From the NCBI GenBank assembly GCA_017480525.1, contig JAFVAM010000083.1, positions 1 to 32,535 on the forward strand: a stretch of DNA of 32,535 nt, read 5' to 3'. The DNA is from Bacteroidales bacterium (GTDB lineage Bacteria > Bacteroidota > Bacteroidia > Bacteroidales > P3). Position numbers and translations under genes: made by a program. Position 1 is the stretch's first letter; every line of letters begins with the position of its first letter. A model generated the notes under the pieces. The model did no database searches. It saw nothing but the letters and a program-made list of their open reading frames with translations, and was not told where the DNA came from. Below, piece after piece: positions 25,017-31,558 of the stretch.

Positions 25017-25035
25017 GTGGCTGCATTGTCTAAGA

Positions 25036-25079
25036 CGCTGACGGAAGCGGCGCCACATGCTGCACCGCTTCCGTCAGCG
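25036..25079. terminator. 15-bp perfect inverted repeat between convergent genes
   Basis: CGCTGACGGAAGCGG (25036-25050) and its exact complement (25065-25079) flank a 14-base loop. It lies between the stops of the FKBP gene (25016) and the arginine decarboxylase gene (25096). No T-run follows the stem on either strand; an A-run follows on the plus strand. It probably ends transcription from both sides but is not a canonical intrinsic terminator. Confidence 0.55.
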
Positions 25080-25095
25080 AAAAAATCACAACGTG

Positions 25096-26496
25096 TCAAT
25101 AGCCTAAAATTTTCAGCATCGACTTGTAGCTCTGTTCCTTGGCAAAGAGTTTGGTGGTGTATTCGCCGTTCTCGTCGCGGTCGATGATGACATGCTTGGG
25201 GGCGGGGATGAGGCAGTGCTGTATGCCGCCGTAGCCGCCGAGGCTTTCCTGGTAGGCTCCCGTGTGGAAGAAGCCTATATAGAGCGGGTCGTCCTTCTGC
25301 AGCTTGGGCAGGAATATGGCGTTGGCGTGGCTGTCGGCGTTGTAGTAGTCCTCGCTGTCGCAGGTCAGGCCGCCGAGGAACACGCGCTGGTATTCGCAGT
25401 CCCAGTGGTTGATGGGCAGCATGATGAAGCGCTGGTTGATGCCCCATGTGTCGGGCAGCGTGGTGATGAACGACGAGTCGATCATATACCACAGTTCGCG
25501 GTCGTTCTGCTGCTTTTGATCGAGGATGCTGTAGAGCGTTGCGCCGCTCTCTCCCACGGTGAAACTGCCGAACTCCGTGAAGATGTTCGGCTCCGCCACA
25601 CCGCGCAACGCACAGATGTTCTTGATTTGCGCCAGTATCTCCTCGGCCATATACTCGTAGTCGTAGTTGGCCGCGAGGCTGACCTTGCTTGGAAAACCGC
25701 CGCCGATGTTCAACGAATCCAACTCGGGACACACACGTTTGAGGTCGCAGTAGACATTGACGCACTTGGCCAGCTCGTTCCAGTAGTAGGCCGTGTCGCG
25801 GATGCCGGTATTGATGAAGAAATGCAGCATCTTGAAACGGAACTTCTCGTTGGGTTTCACCTGCTCTTCGTAGAAGGAGACGATGTCGTTGTAGCGGATG
25901 CCGAGGCGCGAGGTGTAGAAGTCGAACTTCGGCTCCTCTTCGGAGGCGATGCGGATGCCGAGGTCCATCTTCTCCTTGCCCTCTTCGAGCATACCGTCGA
26001 GGGTGTAGTATTCGTTTTTGTTGTCGAGGATGGGGATGACGTTGTGGAATCCGTCGTTGAACAAGCCCACGATGTTCTCTATATATTGTTCTTTCTTGAA
26101 CCCGTTGCACACGATGACTTTCTCCTTGTCTATCAGCCCTTGGGTATGCAGCTCCTGGATGAGGTTGATGTCGAAAGCCGACGAGGTTTCGAGGTTGATG
26201 TCGTTCTTCAGTGCCTCTTCGAGCACGAAGGCAAAGTGGCTGCTTTTGGTGCAGTAGCAGTAATTGTAGGTGCCGCGGTAGTCGGTTTTGGCAATGGCCA
26301 CGTTGAACAGGCGTTTGGCCCGCTGTATCTGCGAACTGATTTTGGGCAGGTAGGTGATCTTCAGCGGTGTGCCGTATTGTTTGATGACTTCCATGAGCGG
26401 TATGTCGTGGAAATAGAGTTCGCCGTCCTCCGTGCGGAATTCGTCCTGCGGGAAGTCGAAGGTCTGGTCGATTAGGTCGTAGTACTTGTTTTTCAT
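25096..26496 (-). CDS. speA: Arginine decarboxylase, short Bacteroidota type
   Basis: The 466-residue fold-III PLP enzyme matches the compact arginine decarboxylases of Flavobacteria and Bacteroidales. It opens with YYDLIDQTFDFPQDEF and YGTPLKITYLPKI. The PLP lysine is K84 in YCYCTKSS. ETSSAFDI, VICNGFKK, SRLGIR, a phosphate-binding NIGGGFP, and a GFFHTGAYQ loop near the C-terminus follow. The product would be agmatine, leading to putrescine; no agmatinase or agmatine deiminase gene is adjacent. It is shorter than the 630-residue E. coli SpeA. ATG at 26494-26496 has a good promoter 62 bases upstream. The substrate is assigned by family resemblance. Confidence 0.88.
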   Translation of the reverse strand: MKNKYYDLIDQTFDFPQDEFRTEDGELYFHDIPLMEVIKQYGTPLKITYLPKISSQIQRAKRLFNVAIAKTDYRGTYNYCYCTKSSHFAFVLEEALKNDINLETSSAFDINLIQELHTQGLIDKEKVIVCNGFKKEQYIENIVGLFNDGFHNVIPILDNKNEYYTLDGMLEEGKEKMDLGIRIASEEEPKFDFYTSRLGIRYNDIVSFYEEQVKPNEKFRFKMLHFFINTGIRDTAYYWNELAKCVNVYCDLKRVCPELDSLNIGGGFPSKVSLAANYDYEYMAEEILAQIKNICALRGVAEPNIFTEFGSFTVGESGATLYSILDQKQQNDRELWYMIDSSFITTLPDTWGINQRFIMLPINHWDCEYQRVFLGGLTCDSEDYYNADSHANAIFLPKLQKDDPLYIGFFHTGAYQESLGGYGGIQHCLIPAPKHVIIDRDENGEYTTKLFAKEQSYKSMLKILGY

Positions 26497-26557
26497 CTTG
26501 TCCGATATTGCTATAATTCAACATTCTTTGCCAATCCGACTCACTTGGATTGTTTTG

Positions 26558-26590
26558 CAAATATACAACTAATTTAGTTAGATTGACAAA
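26558..26590 (-). promoter_or_regulatory. Promoter of the arginine decarboxylase gene
   Basis: TTTG (complement of 26587-26590), a 21-base spacer and TATATTTG (complement of 26558-26565) match the Bacteroidota consensus on the minus strand. The ATG lies 62 bases downstream. Confidence 0.75.
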
Positions 26591-26704
26591 AAATCTTCAA
26601 AAAACTTTATTCGGATTTGTTGTTGTGTATCTAAGATGCTGATTTTTAGAGCCATGAAGCATTTCAAAAGTGTAACAGTCACAAAATCAGTGTTCGCTCC
26701 CCGT

Positions 26705-26800
26705 CAACGCCCTACCAACACCCTACCAACGCCCTACCAACTCCTACCCAACTCCTACCATAGTAGGAGATGATAGGGCGTTGGTAGGGTGTTGGTAAGG
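26705..26800. repeat. Dispersed palindromic intergenic repeat, copy C (longest)
   Basis: The left arm is a tandem run of an 11-base unit (CCTACCAACRC). Bases 26713-26736 pair perfectly over 24 bp with 26774-26797. Inside, CTCCTAC (26752-26758) and GTAGGAG (26763-26769) form a second 7-bp hairpin with loop CATA. The result is a nested, potentially cruciform structure. It lies about 60 bases past the stop of the sugar transferase gene (minus strand) and upstream of the speA promoter. Confidence 0.88.
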
Positions 26801-26859
26801 GGATGGAACGATTTTGGACGGGATTCCGGATTGGGATGTTGGCCGGGTAACGGGGTGAG

Positions 26860-28362
26860 TTACTTGCCGCGGCCTTGAAGGATGATTTTGGCGGTGTAGA
26901 CCATTATTTTCAGGTCGGTGGTGATAGACATGTTGTCGAGGTAGAGGAGGTCGTAGCGCAGTCGCTCGACCATTTGGTCGACGGAGGAAGCGTAGCCGTA
27001 TTTTACCTGCCCCCAGGAGGTGATGCCGGGTTTTATGCGCTGTAGGAGGAGGTATTCGGGTGCGCGTTGGGTGATTTGGTCGATGTAGTATTGGCGTTCG
27101 GGACGCGGACCGACGATGGACATTGTGCCACGAAGGACGTTGTAGAATTGGGGTATTTCGTCGAGGCGGACTTTGCGCATGAAGTGTCCGAAAGGTGTGA
27201 TGCGCGGGTCGTTGTCCTTGCTCAGGGCGGGGCCGGATTGTTCAGCGTCGATGTACATGGAACGGAATTTGTGCATGTGGAAGGGTCGTCCGTGGAGGCC
27301 TATGCGTTCCTGGGTGAAGAAGACGGGTCCCGGCGAGGTTGCTTTGACGATGATGGCTGTGGCGAGATAGACGGGTGAGAGGAGGAGCATGGCGAGAAGG
27401 GAGAGAACGACGTCGGCGATGCGTTTGACGGAGTATTGCCATTCGGGCATGAGGCGGTTGTTGATGACAATGAAGGGGGAATGGAAGATGGACTGCTGCT
27501 TGACGGAGCCGACGATGAGGTCGCGGGCGTCGGGGGTGACTTTGATGATGAGGTCGGCGGCGGCGTTGAGCTGGGAGAGGATGGGGGCTATGAGGTGGTG
27601 TTCGTTGTCCTGGAGGGCGATGATGACTTCCTGAATGTCGTGTTGTTGCACGAGGGTTCGCAGGTCGCGAGTGGTGCCGAGGCAGGGCATGAGGGTTGTG
27701 AGTTGAGGGTTGTGGTGTCTGTCTTCTGGTTTTAGGGAGTCTGCCTTTTGGGGGGACGGGGTTTGGGAGTGCTGTGGCTGGGAGGGGTCCACTTCGACGA
27801 AGCCGATGAAAAGGTTGCCAGAGTATGTCTCCTGGTTTTCGATGTCGAGATAGGTGTGGTGGGCTTTGGATCCGGAGCCGATGAGGAGTGTGGGGAAGCC
27901 AATCTGGCGGGAGTGTACGAGGCGGACGGTGTGGGAGGTGATGAGGAGGCGGAGGAGGTAGGTTAGGGAGAAATGGACAGCGAGGAGGAAGAGGAAAGCT
28001 GTGTAATGGTCGTGGTAGGAGGCGGTGTTGTCGTCGAGGAGGAGGATGAAGAAGATGGCGACGGAGCCGAGGAGGGAGGCGAGGGCGGTGTCGAGGAGTT
28101 CCTTGAGGCGGGCTTTGCGGAGGACGTTGCGGTAGGTGCCCTGTATGGTGTAGAGAGCGAGCCAGGCGGCGGGGACGAGGAGGATGCCGAGGAGGAGGTT
28201 GGGGTCGGCGAGGGTCGAGGGGTCGAGGGGTCTGGCGCTCGGAGTGTACGCGCGGGGGTCGAGGACGAGTTTGCGGAAGGCGAAAAGTGCCGTCCAGGAG
28301 AGTGCGGCTGAGAGGGTGTCGCAGAGAATATACCGCAGGGTTGTGCGTTTTTCGGTTGTCAT
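26860..28362 (-). CDS. Exopolysaccharide initiating sugar transferase (polyprenyl-phosphate hexose-1-phosphate transferase)
   Basis: The 500-residue membrane protein transfers a sugar-1-phosphate to undecaprenyl phosphate, the first step of capsule or EPS assembly (WcaJ/WbaP/EpsE family). Four N-terminal hydrophobic segments (about 14-30, 56-72, 92-109, 120-140) and a Rossmann-like domain (155-300) precede the transferase domain (about 310-500): KRIADVVLS, PGPVFFTQERIG, FHMHKFRSMY, the DE pair 401-402 in VRLDEIPQFYNVLRG and MSIVGPRPER. An unusual Pro/Ser/Gln-rich insert lies at about 193-220. The frame extends another 110 codons upstream, overlapping the lipoprotein gene, but those residues are low-complexity; ATG at 28360-28362 gives the usual start. 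It lies 37 bases after the lipoprotein gene. Confidence 0.92.
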   Translation of the reverse strand: MTTEKRTTLRYILCDTLSAALSWTALFAFRKLVLDPRAYTPSARPLDPSTLADPNLLLGILLVPAAWLALYTIQGTYRNVLRKARLKELLDTALASLLGSVAIFFILLLDDNTASYHDHYTAFLFLLAVHFSLTYLLRLLITSHTVRLVHSRQIGFPTLLIGSGSKAHHTYLDIENQETYSGNLFIGFVEVDPSQPQHSQTPSPQKADSLKPEDRHHNPQLTTLMPCLGTTRDLRTLVQQHDIQEVIIALQDNEHHLIAPILSQLNAAADLIIKVTPDARDLIVGSVKQQSIFHSPFIVINNRLMPEWQYSVKRIADVVLSLLAMLLLSPVYLATAIIVKATSPGPVFFTQERIGLHGRPFHMHKFRSMYIDAEQSGPALSKDNDPRITPFGHFMRKVRLDEIPQFYNVLRGTMSIVGPRPERQYYIDQITQRAPEYLLLQRIKPGITSWGQVKYGYASSVDQMVERLRYDLLYLDNMSITTDLKIMVYTAKIILQGRGK

Positions 28363-28399
28363 CTCTTTTTGGGGTGCTATGGTTGCAAGGATGCCGGAT

Positions 28400-29341
28400 T
28401 TAGTGCGATATGTTGGTGGTGAGGAGTTTGACGTTGTCGATGCGGATGTCGCCCTCAATGCCGTCGATGTTGAGTGCGGCGAAGACGAGGCGGAAGGAAG
28501 TGGGATGGCCGAACCACGACCAGGTGCGGCCAAGGTTGATATAGAGGTGTTTCCAAGTGTCGGAGGGGTTGACGACCATGACGCGTTCGCGTCCTGTGAC
28601 GCCGCCATAGGTATAGGCGGCTTCCATATAGACCTCGAAGGGAAGGTCGGAGCGAGAGTCGAGCTCGAGGTAGAGTAGGCGCGTGGGGTCATTGAGGTAG
28701 AAGGTGTTGCGGATGGAAAAAGGCACGTTGTCGATGCTGTCGGCTACATGGACGAAGGCGTAGCCAGTGCCGGAGCAGGCCTCGTCGGGTGCATGTTTCT
28801 CCCAGCCTACGGAGTCGAAGGTGAGCGATGCGGAGGTGGGTTCGAAGAGTTCGAAAAGGAGGATGTCGGAGAGGGAGAGGTTGTAGGTGGTGGTGAGGGT
28901 GTCGAGGCGCAGGGTGTCGTAGGGACGTGTGACAAGGGTGTCGGAGGGCGAGGAGGGGTTGGAGGAGAGGATGATGGGGTTGTAGAAGGTGTAGAATGGG
29001 AGTGCCGAGGCCGAGCCGCTTTGGCGGACGGCGGGGTAGATTTGCAGTTCGTCGATGGGGCCGGAGTGGCGGATGGGTACGGTGAAGGGGAGCGTGAAGA
29101 GGCCTATGGTGTCGAGGGAGCGCTCGCCGGGGTAGTGTGCGGCGACATAGCATGCCACGATGTCGGAGGAGTAGAAGCCGTCTTCGAGGGTGATGGGGTT
29201 GGTGGCCGCAGGCGCAAGTTTGATGGCATCGATGTGGAGGAAGGCCGGGGCGCCGAGGTCGTCGTCGCTGCAGGCGGTGAGGAAAAAGGTGAGGAGGAGG
29301 AATAGGAACAGTGAGCCGCGGATTGGATGTTGGGGTTTCAT
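28400..29341 (-). CDS. Lipoprotein of unknown function, upstream of the EPS sugar transferase
   Basis: A 313-residue lipoprotein. Its signal peptide ends in FFLTAC with C24, followed by SDDD, an outer-membrane-type retention context. The mature part is all-beta in character with repeated aromatic turns: FYSSDIVACYV near the front, FYLNDPTRLLYLELDSRSDLPFEVYME, then a C-terminal strand set ending IRIDNVKLLTT, as in jelly-roll carbohydrate-binding modules. I do not recognise a named family. Gene order (lipoprotein, 37 bases, then sugar transferase) suggests cotranscription and a surface-glycan link; that is inference. The coding strand is strongly C-rich, giving an unusually GA-rich plus strand. 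No consensus promoter is visible in the 178-base gap upstream. Confidence 0.75.
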   Translation of the reverse strand: MKPQHPIRGSLFLFLLLTFFLTACSDDDLGAPAFLHIDAIKLAPAATNPITLEDGFYSSDIVACYVAAHYPGERSLDTIGLFTLPFTVPIRHSGPIDELQIYPAVRQSGSASALPFYTFYNPIILSSNPSSPSDTLVTRPYDTLRLDTLTTTYNLSLSDILLFELFEPTSASLTFDSVGWEKHAPDEACSGTGYAFVHVADSIDNVPFSIRNTFYLNDPTRLLYLELDSRSDLPFEVYMEAAYTYGGVTGRERVMVVNPSDTWKHLYINLGRTWSWFGHPTSFRLVFAALNIDGIEGDIRIDNVKLLTTNISH

Positions 29342-29446
29342 TGTCGGGATGTTTTCGTTGCGTTATTGTTTCAGTATCTTCTTTTTTTCTAATTTCTAAA
29401 AACGTGCGCGTTTCATTTTTATTGTTGCAGTTTGTTTTTTTATGTG

Positions 29447-29454
29447 TATTTTTG
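29447..29454 (+). promoter_or_regulatory. Candidate -7 element for the ATPase/phosphodiesterase operon
   Basis: TATTTTTG matches TAnnTTTG in the T-rich spacer, 66 bases before the ATG at 29520. The -33 position is weak (TTG at 29425-29427). Confidence 0.45.
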
Positions 29455-29519
29455 AAGTGTTTTTGTTGGGGAGGGAAGATGTGGAGTTTTTGTTTTAACA
29501 TTTTAAAAGTGACAACGAT

Positions 29520-30068
29520 ATGAAAGAATTGGCGATGCATGTGTACGATTTGATGGAGAACTCGACGGCTGCTGGGGCCAAGGATGTGAGGCTGACGATA
29601 GTGGACAGTTTGAGGGAGAATGTGTTCCGCTTCACTATCGAGGATAACGGCAAGGGGATGAGCAAGGAGTTTCTTGCCAGGGTGACCGACCCATACACCA
29701 CGAGCCGTACAACGCGCAAAGTGGGACTTGGACTGCCGCTCATCAAGATGAACACGGAGCGCTGCGGCGGTGGCATGAAGCTGGAGAGCGAGCTGGGCGT
29801 GGGTACACGGCTGGAGTTCTGGTTCGAACACAACAATTGGGACCGCCCGCCCATGGGCGACCTGCCAGGGACCCTGGTGATGCTCCTCTCGGCACACGAG
29901 GATATCCACTTTGTTGTCACCTATCGCACCGACGAGGATGAGTTTGTTCTGGACACCGACGAGTTGAAGGATGCTCTGGATGGCATGTCGATGAACGACA
30001 TACACATCATCAACTATCTGAAGGAGATGGTCGCCGAGAACCTGAAGGAAATCCACGCCAACGAATGA
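29520..30068 (+). CDS. Histidine-kinase-like ATPase domain protein (hydrogenase-cluster type)
   Basis: A 182-residue protein with a single HATPase_c (GHKL) domain and no sensor or dimerisation domain. The N box has LMENSTAAGAK (N14), the G1 box EDNGKGM (41-47), the G2 box VGLGLPL (68-74), and G3 GVGTRLEF. DPYTTSRTTRKVG before G2 and the WDRPPMGDLPGT segment after the ATPase domain match the family commonly found beside [FeFe] hydrogenase or NADH-dependent hydrogenase genes in Clostridia and Bacteroidota. Here no hydrogenase subunit is in the window. Residues 115-182 form a small extra domain. It may act as an anti-sigma-like switch or protein kinase; unproven. Its stop overlaps the next start (ATGA). 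Confidence 0.85.
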   Translation: MKELAMHVYDLMENSTAAGAKDVRLTIVDSLRENVFRFTIEDNGKGMSKEFLARVTDPYTTSRTTRKVGLGLPLIKMNTERCGGGMKLESELGVGTRLEFWFEHNNWDRPPMGDLPGTLVMLLSAHEDIHFVVTYRTDEDEFVLDTDELKDALDGMSMNDIHIINYLKEMVAENLKEIHANE

Positions 30069-30553
30069 GGAGGATAGGTGTTTTGAGCGACACCCACGGG
30101 GTGCTGGCACCGCAGGTGTTCTCCTTTTTCAGGGACTGCGACGAGCTGTGGCATGCCGGCGACATCGGACCCGGTGTGTTCGACGAGCTTAGGGCCTTCA
30201 AGCCTGTGCGCGCCGTGTGGGGAAACTGCGACAGTTTCAACCTCCACTACGAGTTGGAGGAAAGGGCTTTCTTCGATGTGGAGGGACAGCGTGTTTTGAT
30301 GACGCACATCGGCGGCTGGCCGGGCCACTACCCCTACGAGCTGCGGCGCACACTGGAGCTTGCGAAGCCCGACATCTTCGTCTGCGGGCACAGCCACATT
30401 CTGAAGGTGATGTACGACAAGGAGTATGACTTCCTTCATATCAATCCCGGCGCTGCGGGGCGACAGGGGTTCCACAAGGTGGCGACACTGGTGCGCTTCA
30501 CGCTCGACCCCACGCCGAGGGACTTTGAGATTCTGGATTTCCCCAAAATCTGA
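30065..30553 (+). CDS. YfcE/MJ0936-type metallophosphoesterase
   Basis: A 162-residue calcineurin-like phosphoesterase. Metal-binding motifs in order are SDTHG (D9, H11), HAGDIG (D33), GNCD (N54), THIGG (H81) and CGHSH (H109, H111), all intact. This short family hydrolyses phosphodiesters in vitro; the natural substrate is unknown. It overlaps the ATPase gene by four bases, so the two are probably translated together and functionally linked. RNA or cyclic-nucleotide turnover are both possible. Confidence 0.9.
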   Translation: MRRIGVLSDTHGVLAPQVFSFFRDCDELWHAGDIGPGVFDELRAFKPVRAVWGNCDSFNLHYELEERAFFDVEGQRVLMTHIGGWPGHYPYELRRTLELAKPDIFVCGHSHILKVMYDKEYDFLHINPGAAGRQGFHKVATLVRFTLDPTPRDFEILDFPKI

Positions 30554-30605
30554 AGGGGCAGTACAGGGCTGCTGGGCTTATTGGTTTAATAGAAAACGAC
30601 AGGGA

Positions 30606-31520
30606 CTACTGTTTCTTTTCTGGACGTCCTTGGGCGATGACCACGCCGGAGATGACGATGAGGATGGCGAGGAGTTTGTGCCAGGAAAATGTCTCGGCAT
30701 GGGCGAGGCCGGGGAGGCTCAACGCTACGAAGAAGGTGACGACAGGGATGGCGTTGTTGAAGATGCAGGCTTCGGAGGCACCAAGGTGGCGCACCCCGCG
30801 GTTGTAGAAGACATAGGCGAGGGTGGAGCAGCACACGCCGAGGAGGAGGAGGTAGAGCAGGTGGCGAGGCTGGAGGGTGAAGAGGGAGAATTGGAAGCCT
30901 CCCTTCGAGGCGGACCACACGGCGAGGGGTAGGTAGTAGACGAGGCCTATGAGGTTTTGATAGGTGGTGACGGTCACAGGGTTGTAGTGGTCTACAATTT
31001 TCACAAGAATCAGCGTATAGACAACGGCGATGACGACGGCACCCGTGAGGGCCAACAGTCCTGTGAAACTGCCAGAGAGTTCGTCGCCTCCCACCAGCAA
31101 CAGTGCCACGCCGCCGAGCGAAAGGAGGACGCCGAGGAGCATGGAGGAGGTGATGCGTTTGCGATAGGCAATCCACATGCCGAAGGGGACGAAGAGAGGT
31201 ATAGTGGCCACGATGACAGAGGCCAGCGAGGAACTGACGTTGTCGACACCGGTTGTCTCGCAGAGATTGTAGACAAAAGGTTCGCAGAGCGCCAGGAGGA
31301 GGAACCATTTGAGGTCTTCCCTGCGTATGCGCTCCAGCTTGTGCAGCAGTGCCAGAGAGGGGACCATGACGAACGAGGCGACGGCGAGGCGGAGCGTGAT
31401 GAGGAGGGTGACGGTCATGTGTGGCGCGTCGAGGAGTTCCTTGGTCATGATGAAACTGATTCCCCAGAAGAAGGTGCTGAGAATCAGGAGTGAGTATGTC
31501 AGGGTGCGGTTTTCTTTCAT
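30606..31520 (-). CDS. EamA/DMT superfamily transporter
   Basis: A 304-residue inner-membrane protein with ten hydrophobic segments in two five-helix EamA halves. The first half opens LLILSTFFWGISFIMTKELL and contains LRLAVASFVMVP; the second begins near LLALTGAVVIAVVYTLILVK and contains GVCCSTLAYVFYNRGVRHLGAS, a typical EamA pattern. Members export or import amino acids, nucleosides or metabolites; the substrate cannot be assigned. The frame is open a further 93 codons upstream across the Omp85 gene, but ATG at 31518-31520 is the start of the first transmembrane region. It lies 38 bases downstream of the barrel gene, so cotranscription is likely. Confidence 0.92.
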   Translation of the reverse strand: MKENRTLTYSLLILSTFFWGISFIMTKELLDAPHMTVTLLITLRLAVASFVMVPSLALLHKLERIRREDLKWFLLLALCEPFVYNLCETTGVDNVSSSLASVIVATIPLFVPFGMWIAYRKRITSSMLLGVLLSLGGVALLLVGGDELSGSFTGLLALTGAVVIAVVYTLILVKIVDHYNPVTVTTYQNLIGLVYYLPLAVWSASKGGFQFSLFTLQPRHLLYLLLLGVCCSTLAYVFYNRGVRHLGASEACIFNNAIPVVTFFVALSLPGLAHAETFSWHKLLAILIVISGVVIAQGRPEKKQ

Positions 31521-31558
31521 TTTTTGTGGTAGTCTATATGGCTTCAATGGCTTTTTTT

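Noticed and set aside
25192-26475. A 427-codon plus-strand open frame opposite speA
   Set aside because: It mirrors the arginine decarboxylase gene, which has its PLP lysine motif and a promoter; the shadow has no features of its own.
28363-28692. A 110-codon N-terminal extension of the sugar transferase
   Set aside because: It is Ser/Thr/Pro low-complexity sequence overlapping the lipoprotein gene in another frame, and the usual transferase start follows it.
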